Numbered from the stretch's first letter, positions 1 to 7,265 are shown. The stretch: DNA of 64,000 nucleotides from JACCYJ01 sp038198775 (GCA_038198775.1 JBBPZV010000029.1:35865-99864), one strand, 5' to 3'. A program made the numbers and translations. Notes: generated from the letters alone by a model not told the origin.

Positions 1-388
1 GCGGGTCGCGGCGCTCGACCCCGCGGAGCTGGAGAAGGCGATCCCGACCGACGAGCGGATGAGCGTGGGCTGGTGGGGCGCCGGTCGCGGCTGGCTGACC
101 CACCACCTGGTCATGGACAAGGGCAAGATCACCAACTACCAGATCTGCACCCCGTCGACTATCAACGCCTCGCCGCGCGACCCGTGGGGCCAGCCGGGAC
201 CGTACGAGGAGGCGGTCATGAACACCCCGATCCTCGAGAAGATGTCCGGCCCCCAGGACTTCACCAGCATCGACATGCTCCGCGCCATCCGCAGCTTCGA
301 CCCCTGCATGCCGTGCACCACCCATGCCCACACCGGTGCCGGCGAGATCGTGCGCGAGGTCAACACGTGCTCGTGCGGGGCCGACTGA
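1..388 (+). CDS. hhyL: [NiFe]-hydrogenase large subunit, C-terminal part (5' end outside window)
   Basis: Reading frame 2 is open from the window edge to TGA at 386-388. The product is the C-terminal ~128 residues of a nickel-dependent hydrogenase large subunit. The diagnostic motif RSFDPCMPCTTH carries the two cysteines that bind Ni and Fe, plus the His before which or after which maturation proteases cut. A further ~20 residues ending in NTCSCG follow. That Cys-containing tail and the neighbouring NifU-domain and protease genes resemble high-affinity group 1h/5 uptake hydrogenases (HhyL), which oxidise atmospheric H2; the group assignment is inference because the N-terminus and small subunit are not visible. 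The maturation genes that follow fit it as their substrate. Confidence 0.88.
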   Translation, partial: RVAALDPAELEKAIPTDERMSVGWWGAGRGWLTHHLVMDKGKITNYQICTPSTINASPRDPWGQPGPYEEAVMNTPILEKMSGPQDFTSIDMLRAIRSFDPCMPCTTHAHTGAGEIVREVNTCSCGAD

Positions 389-399
389 CCCGACCTGGC

Positions 400-1146
400 G
401 TGAGCGTCCTCATCGGCGGGGTCAGCGAGCTGTTCCAGCGCGACCTCGACCTCGGGCGGCTGGCGGTGGCCCGCCTGCAGGGCGAGGACCTCGGTCCGGG
501 AGTGCTCGTCGAGGACCTGCACTACGGCGCGGTGGCGGTGGCGCAGCGGCTGGCGGAGCTCCGCCCGGAGGCGCTGGTCCTGGTCAGCGCGGTCGGTCGC
601 GGGCGGCTGCCGGGGACGGTCGAGCGCCGCTGGGTCGATGCGCCGTCGCTGACCGCCGAGCAGGCGCAGGCGGCGGTGGGTGACGCGGTCACCGGGTACG
701 TGCACCCGGACCTCGTGCTCGAGGTCGCCGCAACTCTCGGCGCGCTCCCGCGGGTCACCATCTCGGTGGAGGTGGAACCCGAGGTCGTCGGGCCCGGGGA
801 GGGACTCAGCGCGTCCGCCGCAGCCGGGCTCGAGGCCGCACTGGACCTGGTCCGTGCGGAGGCCCGCCGTGCACCGGTGCTCGCTCTCGCGGAGCAGGTC
901 GCGGCGGCGGTGGCCGGGTCCCGGCTCGAGGAGTCGACCGGGCTGGTCGCGATGCGGGCGCTGCTGGCCGACCTGGACCGGGTACGACGCAACGGCCGGT
1001 GGGGCGCCACGTTCGTGCTGCGCGACCGGGTACGCGACGCGGTCGCGTCCACCCCGAGCAGCGAGGGCATGGACCATCGCGACTGGGGCCTGTGGTGGAC
1101 GCTGATCGAGGAGCTGGACCGGCTGCAGAAGGTGGAGGCCGGTTAG
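400..1146 (+). CDS. M52-fold hydrogenase-maturation-protease-like protein with degraded metal site
   Basis: GTG start 11 nt after the large-subunit stop; 248 aa. The first ~150 residues follow the hydrogenase maturation endopeptidase (HycI/HybD) pattern: a glycine-led loop ending DLDLG in place of DDGVG, a strand LVLVSAV in place of LLVVDAV, then PGTV, and a later HPD. Compared with the canonical protease at 3097-3621 (Asp16, Asp62, His99), the first ligand is Leu16 and the second is Ser63; only His102 is kept. It therefore probably does not cut by the known Ni-guided mechanism and may bind the large-subunit tail instead. The last ~95 residues are an extra helical region unlike M52 proteins. 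Its stop overlaps the convergent gene by 4 bp. Confidence 0.72.
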   Translation: MSVLIGGVSELFQRDLDLGRLAVARLQGEDLGPGVLVEDLHYGAVAVAQRLAELRPEALVLVSAVGRGRLPGTVERRWVDAPSLTAEQAQAAVGDAVTGYVHPDLVLEVAATLGALPRVTISVEVEPEVVGPGEGLSASAAAGLEAALDLVRAEARRAPVLALAEQVAAAVAGSRLEESTGLVAMRALLADLDRVRRNGRWGATFVLRDRVRDAVASTPSSEGMDHRDWGLWWTLIEELDRLQKVEAG

Positions 1147-1865
1147 GCCGGATCCTCGAGCCGCCCGAGGTTCTGTGGTGGGACCGCCACACGGTTTCCC
1201 CGCGCAGTACGCAGCACCAGGGCCCCGTCCGCCAGCACGTCGACGGCCTCGCCGGTCACCTCGGGTCCGCCCGGTCCCAGCGGGATGAGCCGAGCGCGCC
1301 AGGATCCTCCCAGGGTGCGGCACGAGGCGACGTAGTCGCGACGGACCTCCTCCACCGGTGCCGCCATCCGCGCCTCGACGGCCGCCGCCAGCTGCCCCAG
1401 CAGGTGGCCGCGGGGCGGCTCCGCCTGCTCGACCAGCACGGTCCCGGTCACCCACTCGGTCCGGCGCGGGCCGAGCTCGACGTGCACGCCGAGGCGGGCC
1501 AGCGCCGCGCCGTCCGGCCCGGTGACCGTGTCCGGCCACACCAGACCGCTTCCGCTGCCCCCCACGACGTCGCAGATCCCCAGCAGGACGGCGACGTACG
1601 GCCAACCCTCCCGTTCCGGCTCCAGCTCCGGTCGCAGCACCAGGCTGAAGCCGAGCCCGTGGCCGAGCGTGACGGTCCAGGGCAGGCCGCCCCGGCCCCG
1701 GGGGGAGGCCTGGTAGTCCGCGACGACCACCGCACCGGACGGGGCGCCGCCGCGTGCCCACGCCATCGCGGTCGCCTCGGTGGACAGCACGGCAGGGTAG
1801 CTGCGGGCCGGCCGCTGGCCGAGCACCCGAGCGACCTCGACCGGGTCGAGGTCACCGCTCACCAT
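1143..1865 (-). CDS. BirA/LplA-like (biotin ligase fold) protein
   Basis: 240 aa. The sequence tracks the biotin/lipoate protein ligase catalytic domain: LSTEATAMAWARGG (residues 27-40) for the usual STN helix, VVVADYQ (46-52), PRGRGGLPW (55-63) for the GRGRRGR loop, then FSLVLRP and GLVWPD (107-112) for KWPND. The Lys of KWPND is Val and the biotin-AMP loop is rearranged, so ordinary biotin transfer is doubtful. There is no N-terminal helix-turn-helix. ATG overlaps the stop of the upstream TPR gene (ATGGTGA), so the two are cotranscribed. Its position beside hydrogenase genes suggests a hydrogenase-linked role, possibly in modification or scaffolding; this is inference. Confidence 0.65.
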   Translation of the reverse strand: MVSGDLDPVEVARVLGQRPARSYPAVLSTEATAMAWARGGAPSGAVVVADYQASPRGRGGLPWTVTLGHGLGFSLVLRPELEPEREGWPYVAVLLGICDVVGGSGSGLVWPDTVTGPDGAALARLGVHVELGPRRTEWVTGTVLVEQAEPPRGHLLGQLAAAVEARMAAPVEEVRRDYVASCRTLGGSWRARLIPLGPGGPEVTGEAVDVLADGALVLRTARGNRVAVPPQNLGRLEDPA

Positions 1866-3079
1866 TGGGCCGGCTTCCCGGCCGTGGTCGCCGCGGCTGC
1901 CAGGCTCGCGGCGAGCCGCTGCCATTGCGGCATCGGGAACCGGGCCAGCGCGGACCGCAGGATCGCGTGGAGCCGGTCCGCCTCCGGCTCGGGCAGCTCC
2001 GCCCAGGCCTCGGCCACCGCGGCCACCAGCCGTCGGTACGGGGCCTCCGGCTGCTCCAGCACGACCTCCCACAAGGCGTGCGCCAGGTCGTACGCCGCCG
2101 CCTCGGGGCGCAGTACGCCGGCCAGGAACGCGCCCATGCCCGCACGGCGGTCCTCATCGCGGAGCTCGACGAGGCGCACCATCTCCTCGCGAAGCAGCGT
2201 GACCCAGGCGTCCCGCCCCTCGTCGTCGAGCACCGCCAGCAGGTCCTGGTCCCGCCGCCCGCCGTGTCGGGCCACCAGCAGCCCGGCCTGGTCGAGCACC
2301 GCCGCTGCGGCTCCGGAGACGCCGAGCGCCTGTCCGGCGGTGAGCCGGGCGCGCGGCAGGTCACCGACCCGCTCGTACGCCAGCGCGAGGTTCGCCTTCG
2401 CCATCGCGTACTCGGCCGGCCGCGTGCTGCGGGGGAACGCACCGACCGCGCGCCGGAACGCCGCCACAGCGGCGGCCGGGTCGTCCGCGGCGAGGTGGGC
2501 CAGGCCGAGCACGTTGGCCGCCGCGCCGAGACCGGCGGCGTCCCCGGCGTGTTCGGCGAGCTCGCTCGCGCGCGCCAGCAACGGCAGCGCGGCCGCGGGG
2601 TCACCAGAGGTCAGCAGCGACGCCCCCTGCTCGCGGGCCGCCGCGGCGGCCTGCGCCAGCCGACCGGCGTCGCCGAACAGCTCTCCCGCGCTCGCCCAGG
2701 CAGCGCGGGCAGCCGGGCCGTCGCCCAGCTCGGCGAGCACCAGCCCGAGGTTGTAGACGGCGGCCGCCCGCTCCACCGGCTGGTCCAGCTCGGCCAGCGC
2801 TCCGCTCGCCACGGTGAAGGACTCCCTCGCCTCGTCGAGCGCCCCGGCCGCCCGCTGCGCGGCGCCCAGCATCACCGTCGCCTTGGCCTCCTCCAACCGC
2901 ATGGGGATGTCGGCGAACAGACGCCGCGCCGCCGTCAGCGCCTCGAGCGCCGTGGCGGCGTCGCCGGCGTCCGCGTCGAGGGAGCCGAGGTGGAACAGCG
3001 TGATCGCGTGCTGCACCGGATAGCGCTCGACCGGGAATCTCGCCAGCCGGGCGACGAGGGCCTCCCGGGCAGGGTCCAC
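1859..3079 (-). CDS. Tetratricopeptide-repeat protein
   Basis: 406 aa, all-helical and alanine-rich, with consecutive TPR-like helix pairs from about residue 20 to 270 (for example FHLGSLDADAGD, YNLGLVLAELGD, NVLGLAHLAADD, ANLALAYERVGD). The last ~130 residues form a different acidic helical domain. No signal peptide is visible. The start is the GTG at 3079-3077, with an upstream AAGGAT Shine-Dalgarno; the frame is open further upstream, but that stretch lies inside the divergent protease gene. It is the first gene of an operon with the BirA-like gene and is divergent from the hydrogenase protease by only 17 bp. Likely a protein-interaction partner in hydrogenase maturation, by context. Confidence 0.7.
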   Translation of the reverse strand: MDPAREALVARLARFPVERYPVQHAITLFHLGSLDADAGDAATALEALTAARRLFADIPMRLEEAKATVMLGAAQRAAGALDEARESFTVASGALAELDQPVERAAAVYNLGLVLAELGDGPAARAAWASAGELFGDAGRLAQAAAAAREQGASLLTSGDPAAALPLLARASELAEHAGDAAGLGAAANVLGLAHLAADDPAAAVAAFRRAVGAFPRSTRPAEYAMAKANLALAYERVGDLPRARLTAGQALGVSGAAAAVLDQAGLLVARHGGRRDQDLLAVLDDEGRDAWVTLLREEMVRLVELRDEDRRAGMGAFLAGVLRPEAAAYDLAHALWEVVLEQPEAPYRRLVAAVAEAWAELPEPEADRLHAILRSALARFPMPQWQRLAASLAAAATTAGKPAQW

Positions 3080-3084
3080 CGACC

Positions 3085-3090
3085 TATCCT
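3085..3090 (+). promoter_or_regulatory. -10 box of a leaderless promoter for the hydrogenase protease
   Basis: TATCCT ends 6 nt before the GTG at 3097 and no Shine-Dalgarno precedes that GTG. This is the actinobacterial leaderless arrangement, in which transcription starts at the start codon. The whole site lies in the 17-bp gap between two divergent genes. Confidence 0.55.
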
Positions 3091-3096
3091 TCCACC

Positions 3097-3621
3097 GTGA
3101 CCGCCGTCGTCGCGTGCTTCGGCAACGTGCTGCGGGCAGACGACGGGGTCGGGCCGGCGGTTGCCGCGGAGCTGTCGGCGGCACCACTGCCGCCGGGAGT
3201 CCGGGTCCTGGAGGTGGGCATCGGCGGGATCCACCTGGTGCAGGAGCTGATGACCGCGGCGGAGCTGCTGCTGGTGGTGGACGCGGTGGACCTCGCCCGC
3301 CCACCGGGCACGGTGGTGGTGCAGCGCCCGGACGTCGTGGACGTGAACACGCTGAGCGCCGAGCAGCGCCGCGACGAGCTCGCCGACATGCACCTCGCCA
3401 CGCCGGAACGGGCCCTCATGCTGGCGGCGGCCCTTGGGGTGCTGCCGGAGGCGACCTTCGTCGTCGGGATCCAGAGCACCGACACCGACCAACCGCGCCA
3501 GGGACTGTCAGAGGCCGCGCTGCGGGCGGTACCTCTCGCCGCGGACGAGGTCCGCCGGTTGCTCGCCGAGCACGGCGCGGCGCCGGCGGGCCCGACGCCG
3601 CTCACGCCGGACGGGGGATGA
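3097..3621 (+). CDS. Hydrogenase maturation protease (peptidase M52, HycI/HybD family)
   Basis: 174 aa. It is the endopeptidase that removes the C-terminal tail of the hydrogenase large subunit after Ni insertion. The family signature is intact: GNVLRADDGVG (residues 9-19), LLLVVDAVD (57-65) and DMH (97-99), giving the Ni-probing triad Asp16, Asp62 and His99 by alignment to HybD Glu16/Asp62/His93. PGTVVV follows the second ligand as usual. The last ~20 residues are Pro/Gly-rich and overlap the convergent NifU-domain gene by 20 bp. The expected substrate is the large subunit ending at 388. Confidence 0.9.
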   Translation: MTAVVACFGNVLRADDGVGPAVAAELSAAPLPPGVRVLEVGIGGIHLVQELMTAAELLLVVDAVDLARPPGTVVVQRPDVVDVNTLSAEQRRDELADMHLATPERALMLAAALGVLPEATFVVGIQSTDTDQPRQGLSEAALRAVPLAADEVRRLLAEHGAAPAGPTPLTPDGG

Positions 3622-4144
3622 TCTGCAGCAGGGCTTGCGAGGGAGGCGCGTGCGGGGTGGCCCCGTCGTCGGGTGCCACGTCCATCGCCACGAAGCCCGG
3701 CATGTTCGCGCGCAGCGCGTCCTCCACGCCGTAGCGCAACGTCTGCGCCGCCGACGTACAGCCGGAGCAGGAACCGAGCAGCCGCACCGAGACCACGCCG
3801 TGCTGGACGTCGAGAACCTCGACCTCACCGCCGTGCTCGTGCACGAACGGGCGCACCGACTCCAGCGCAGCCGAGGCCACTCCAACGTCGTCGACACCGA
3901 CGCCGTACGCCTCGAAGAGCCAGTCCACCGCGGGGTCCTCGGAGCGCAGCTCCGAGAGTCGCTCGCCCAGGCCGTCGGCCAACCTGGTGACCGCCAGCCG
4001 GTGGACCGCGTCCACATGGTCGAGGAGCTCGAACACCCGGTCTCGTGCCTGCTCGTCGGCCTCCAGCTCGGTCAGCAGCTCCTCCAACCGGTCCAACAGC
4101 GGGGACAGCTCGGCGAGCGGGGCGTCGGACCCCGTCTCAGCCAC
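3602..4144 (-). CDS. NifU C-terminal-domain Fe-S scaffold-like protein
   Basis: 180 aa from GTG at 4144. Residues 1-85 form an acidic helical N-terminal region; residues ~90-160 match the NifU C-terminal domain, with a VRPFVHEHGGEVEV strand region and LLGSCSGCTSA carrying the CxxC that binds a transient Fe-S cluster. It may supply clusters to the hydrogenase small subunit; NifU-like genes are commonly linked to high-affinity hydrogenases. The start overlaps the stop of the DUF1059 gene by 8 nt (GTGGCTGA), so they are cotranslated. It is the last gene of a four-gene leftward operon that starts near 4872. Confidence 0.83.
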   Translation of the reverse strand: MAETGSDAPLAELSPLLDRLEELLTELEADEQARDRVFELLDHVDAVHRLAVTRLADGLGERLSELRSEDPAVDWLFEAYGVGVDDVGVASAALESVRPFVHEHGGEVEVLDVQHGVVSVRLLGSCSGCTSAAQTLRYGVEDALRANMPGFVAMDVAPDDGATPHAPPSQALLQIIPRPA

Positions 4145-4316
4145 CCGAGGGCCGGACCTTGGTGACCGCGTAGTCGACCAGGGTCGCGTTCAGCTCCACT
4201 CCGTGCTTGCTGCGGGCGTGCTCGGCGACCGCTTCCACCAGCTCGTCCGCGGTGTCGGCGGTGGCGACGTTGCTGCAGGCCACGCCGACGTCGCGGCAGC
4301 GAAACTCCAGGGTCAT
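4137..4316 (-). CDS. DUF1059 small protein
   Basis: 59 aa. The pattern EFRCRDVGVACSNVATADTAD, then an EHARSKHGVE helix, is that of DUF1059, a small family of unknown function with two conserved cysteines. The ATG at 4316 was chosen because GGGAGGAT sits 5 nt upstream; an ATG nine codons earlier has no such site. Overlaps the NifU-domain gene start by 8 nt. Confidence 0.8.
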   Translation of the reverse strand: MTLEFRCRDVGVACSNVATADTADELVEAVAEHARSKHGVELNATLVDYAVTKVRPSGG

Positions 4317-4339
4317 CCGATCCTCCCGGCTGTCATGGT

Positions 4340-4606
4340 TCACGAGGCGCGCGCGGTGCTCCCCGGGTCGAGATCGGCGGCCAGCTCTTCCAAGGCGTCG
4401 GCGACGGCCCCGAGGTCGCCGTTGATCTCGCCCACGATGCCACCCAGGGGCTCCACCCGGTGGGCGATCGCCCCGACGCCGAAGACGACCTTGCCGAGCG
4501 TGTCGATCAGTCCCCGCAGGATCAGCACGACCCAGATCAGGTAGAAGGCGAGCGCGGCGACCAGGACGCCGGTCACGACGAGGGCGGCGATGGCTGCGAG
4601 CGACAT
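4340..4606 (-). CDS. Small single-span membrane protein
   Basis: 88 aa. One N-terminal membrane helix (about residues 4-36, AALVVTGVLVAALAFYLIWVVLIL) is followed by a soluble amphipathic segment with several Gly and acidic residues. A GAGGAG ribosome site lies 8 nt before the ATG. It sits 11 nt after the stop of the preceding membrane-protein gene and 23 nt before the DUF1059 start. No recognised family; a membrane tether for the hydrogenase or its electron partner is possible but unproven. Confidence 0.7.
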   Translation of the reverse strand: MSLAAIAALVVTGVLVAALAFYLIWVVLILRGLIDTLGKVVFGVGAIAHRVEPLGGIVGEINGDLGAVADALEELAADLDPGSTARAS

Positions 4607-4617
4607 CGACGGACTCC

Positions 4618-4872
4618 TCAGGACCCGACCAGGCGACGGAGCGCGCCCACGTAGCCGACCGCGTTGGCGGTCACCTCGCCGACGAGCTGCCTCGTCGTGG
4701 CGAGCGCGGGAACCGGCTCCAGGGCGGCGGTGATCCCGACACCGTGGACGAGGATGTCGTCGGCGTAGCGGGCGCACTCTCGAGCCGGCCGGATGACCCT
4801 GGTGGCGAGCACCACCACGAGCGGCGCCACGACCAGCAGGCCGACCGCGCTCATCACCCACAGCATGACCAT
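4618..4872 (-). CDS. Small single-span membrane protein, first gene of leftward operon
   Basis: 84 aa. An N-terminal membrane helix (WVMSAVGLLVVAPLVVVLA) is followed by RVIRPARECARYADDIL and an amphipathic region. ATG at 4872 has GGAG 5 nt upstream; a GTG at 4878 is the alternative. The layout resembles the next gene, so the pair may be a heteromeric membrane component. Function not recognised. Confidence 0.66.
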   Translation of the reverse strand: MVMLWVMSAVGLLVVAPLVVVLATRVIRPARECARYADDILVHGVGITAALEPVPALATTRQLVGEVTANAVGYVGALRRLVGS

Positions 4873-4893
4873 GCGCACTCCAGTCTCGAGTCG

Positions 4894-4966
4894 AGCGACA
4901 CTGTGCTTGTCAGCGACACTGTGCTTTCAGTGTGCCTGCCACTAGGTGTCTGGCGCTACTAGTAGC
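4894..4966. promoter_or_regulatory. Divergent regulatory region with repeated and palindromic sites
   Basis: The ~110-bp gap between the leftward membrane-protein operon and the rightward ATPase gene holds a 15-bp direct repeat AGCGACACTGTGCTT (4894-4908 and 4912-4926, 18-bp period), an inverted repeat ACACTG-N6-CAGTGT (4916-4933), and a perfect 12-bp palindrome GCTACTAGTAGC (4955-4966). A GGAGGG ribosome site at 4977-4982 precedes the ATG at 4987. Such a dense set of dyads suggests regulator binding controlling both operons; the regulator is not identifiable here. Confidence 0.5.
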
Positions 4967-4986
4967 AACGGATTTCGGAGGGTTTC

Positions 4987-5778
4987 ATGACAGCCGTCAC
5001 CGGTCAGCTCGCTCTCAAGCTCGGAGTCGTCGGCAAGGGCGGGGTCGGCAAGACCACCGTGTCCGGTCTGCTGGCGCGCGCGTACGCCGACCGCGGTCGG
5101 CACGTCGTCGCGATCGACACCGACTCCAACCCCAACCTCGGGCTGTCGCTTGGGCTGTCCCTCGCCGCTACCGAGGCCGTGCCGGTGCTGCCGCGCGCGG
5201 TGGTGGTGGGCACGGGCGGGTCGATCCGGGCCACCGACCTGGTCGCCGAGTACGGCCGCCCGACTCCGGCGGGGCCGACGCTGCTGTCGGCCATCAAGGT
5301 CTCGGCCGCGGCCGCGGGCTGCACGTGCAGCGGCCACGCCACCGTACGCAGCCTGCTCGCCGACGCGCTCACCGACGTCGACCTGACGCTGGTGGACATG
5401 GAGGCCGGACTGGAGCACCTCAGCCGTTCGGGGGGGACGCTTGCGCATGCGGACCTGCTGGTCGTGGTGTGCGAGCCGACCCGCAAGTCGGTGCTCACCG
5501 CCAGCCGCACCGCCACCCTCGCGGCCGAGCTAGGCATCCCCGGTGTGCTGGCGGTCGGGAACAAGGCTCGCAGCGCCGACGACGAGGAGTACTTCCGGAC
5601 CGCGCTCGCCGGCGAGGGAATCGAGCTGGCCGGGGTGCTTCCCTACGATCCGGACGTGGCGGCCGCGGACCGGGCCGGCGGCGGCGAGCTTCCGGCGGTG
5701 GGCGCGGCGTTGGCCGATGCCCTCGACCGGGTGATCGACGTGCTGGATGCGGGCCACGCCCGGTGGCGGACCGGCTGA
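4987..5778 (+). CDS. CooC/MinD-type P-loop ATPase with CxC metal motif
   Basis: 263 aa, a deviant-Walker A ATPase (GKGGVGKTT, residues 17-25) of the SIMIBI class, with AIDTDSNPNLGLSLG (42-56) for switch I. The C112-T-C114 pair in AGCTCSGH matches the CxC that binds Ni/Zn at the CooC dimer interface; LVDMEAGLEHLSRSG (~134-148) is the switch II region with the conserved DMEAGLEHL of CooC. CooC inserts Ni into carbon-monoxide dehydrogenase; no Ni-CODH is seen, so here it more likely serves the neighbouring hydrogenase. Its TGA is immediately followed by the convergent stop of the next gene (TGATCA). Confidence 0.85.
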   Translation: MTAVTGQLALKLGVVGKGGVGKTTVSGLLARAYADRGRHVVAIDTDSNPNLGLSLGLSLAATEAVPVLPRAVVVGTGGSIRATDLVAEYGRPTPAGPTLLSAIKVSAAAAGCTCSGHATVRSLLADALTDVDLTLVDMEAGLEHLSRSGGTLAHADLLVVVCEPTRKSVLTASRTATLAAELGIPGVLAVGNKARSADDEEYFRTALAGEGIELAGVLPYDPDVAAADRAGGGELPAVGAALADALDRVIDVLDAGHARWRTG

Positions 5779-6510
5779 TCAGCCGGCGCGGACGCGCTCG
5801 GCCAACCCCACGAGCGCGCGGACCCCGGCGGCCCGCGGTGCCGCGTCCAGCGGGGCGACCCCGCGCCGTTCCGCCGCCACAATGGCGGGGTCGTCGGGCA
5901 CCACGACGAGGTCCGCGTCCGGGAACGCGCCGCGTACCCGGACCAGGTCCTCCTCGTCCGCCACCCGGTTGGCTGCGACCACGACGCGGCCGAGGGCAGC
6001 CTCCCGAACGGCATCGGCCGCGCGCCGGCCGACCTCCAGGGACTTCGCGGTGGGCTCGACCACGACCACCACGACGTCCACGGAGTCCGGGCGCAGGCGC
6101 ATGACCGTGCCGAGGCCGGCCTCGAAGTCCGCCACGATCACACCACCGGGGCGGGTGAGCTGCCCGAGCAACTGCTCAGGGGAGATCCCGCATCAAGGGC
6201 AGCCCGGCTCCGGGTTCGTGATGGCGGACACGATCGCCAGCCGGACCCCGTCCGGGCCGTCCACGCCGAAACGCTGCACCAGGTCGTCGGCGCTGGCGGC
6301 GTGCTCCTCCTCCCCCGCATCGACCGCGTCCCGGACCGCGACCAGGCGCTCGGTGGCCTCCTCCCCCACGCCGAGCGAGAGGCCCAGGTTGGGGTTGGTG
6401 TCACAGTCGAGCGCCAGCGTCGACTGTCCGGCGCGGGCGAACGTCCGGGCCAGCACAGCCGACGTCGTCGTCTTGCCGGACCCGCCCTTGCCCACGACCG
6501 CGATCTTCAT
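5779..6510 (-). CDS. Candidate selenocysteine-containing CooC/MinD-type ATPase (UGA at 6195-6193)
   Basis: 244 codons including an in-frame TGA, which I read as Sec at residue 106. Before it: P-loop GKGGSGKTT (8-16) and ALDCDTNPNLGLSLG (33-47). After it the same frame continues without interruption: CGISPEQLLGQL, VADFEAGLGTVMRL (switch II, aligning with VDMEAGLEHLSRS of the paralogue), then a normal C-terminus. The TGA lies in GC-P-U-CG; aligned with AGCTCSG of the gene at 4987, Sec replaces the second Cys of the CxC metal site. The ATG overlaps the upstream stop (ATGA). A stem-loop just after the TGA looks like a bacterial SECIS. The alternative is a single nonsense mutation; without Sec insertion only a 105-aa fragment is made. 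Confidence 0.7.
6163..6180 (-). promoter_or_regulatory. SECIS-like hairpin downstream of in-frame UGA
   Basis: Counting from the first base after the UGA, nt 13-19 (CCUGAGC) pair with nt 24-30 (GCUCGGG) around the loop AGUU at nt 20-23. The stem has 7 pairs including one G-U, and the G-U step of the loop is at nt 21-22. A bacterial SECIS needs a stem with an apical loop containing G near its start about 16-37 nt after UGA; in E. coli fdhF the loop is at a similar distance. Confidence 0.55.
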
Positions 6511-7265
6511 CCGGCTCCCGCCTCCGCGCGAAGGGTTTCCACGAGTGACCGTAGCGCCTCGACGCTCGGCGCCTGCCCGTCGTGGTCGAGCAGTGGCCGG
6601 CCGAGCCGATCGGCGGTGGCGAGCGCCGGGTCGAACGGCACCGCCCCGACGAGCGGCAGCCCGGTGCGCTCGGCGACGCGCTCGCCGTCTCGTGGCGCCC
6701 GGACCTTGTTGGCCACCACCACCACTCGCGGTGGTGCCGCGGCGTCCGTGAGCCGGGCGAGTCGACGGCCCGTGAGCATCGAGGCCGGGGTCGGCTCCGC
6801 GACGACCACGTAGGTGTCGGCGAACCGCCCCCACGTGAAGAACGCCTGCCGGGTTCCCCCCGGCAGGTCCCCGACGACGCTCCAGGTCCGGTCCGGCAGG
6901 TCGTCGAGCACCCGCTGGTAGCCGAAGTGCTGGCGGCTGTTGTCCCACCGGACGCCGCGCGCCTTGCCGAGCTGGAGGAACCGGACCCCGTCGGGCGCCG
7001 GCACGGCGTACCGCTCCGCGACCTCGGCACCGGTGAGGCCGCCGGAGAACCGGAACCGCCGCCGGCCGTTCTCCTCGAACTGCTCGACCGCCTCGTCCGG
7101 AAGACCCGAGTCGCTGCGCTCCACCCCCAACGAGAACGCCATCCCCGGCATCGGATCGGAGTCCAGCGCCAGCACCCGGTCCCCGGTGCGCGCGAGCAGC
7201 CGGGCAAAGGTCCCGGCCAGCGCCGACTTGCCGGCGCCGCCCTTGCCCACGAAGGCCACCCGCAC
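6507..7265 (-). CDS. CooC/MinD-type P-loop ATPase, third paralogue without CxC
   Basis: 252 aa from GTG at 7265. Deviant Walker A GKGGAGKSA (residues 8-16), switch I region LALDSDPMPGMAFSLG, then a ~60-residue insertion-like region (FEENGRRRFRFSGGLTGAEVAERY) and VVGDLPGGTRQAFFTWG in place of the DMEAGLEHL switch II. There is no CxC, so it may handle a different partner or act as a heterodimer subunit. The later VVVVANKV and VPFDPALATADRLG elements are shared with the other two. It is the upstream member of a two-gene operon with the candidate selenoprotein (ATGA overlap). Confidence 0.8.
   Translation of the reverse strand: MRVAFVGKGGAGKSALAGTFARLLARTGDRVLALDSDPMPGMAFSLGVERSDSGLPDEAVEQFEENGRRRFRFSGGLTGAEVAERYAVPAPDGVRFLQLGKARGVRWDNSRQHFGYQRVLDDLPDRTWSVVGDLPGGTRQAFFTWGRFADTYVVVAEPTPASMLTGRRLARLTDAAAPPRVVVVANKVRAPRDGERVAERTGLPLVGAVPFDPALATADRLGRPLLDHDGQAPSVEALRSLVETLRAEAGAG

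Noticed and set aside
5779..6195. Reading the ATPase as two separate genes or a simple pseudogene split at the TGA
   Set aside because: Frame, spacing, motif order and the convergent stop are all preserved with no second lesion, and the TGA sits at a functional Cys position. Not fully excluded; see the Sec finding.
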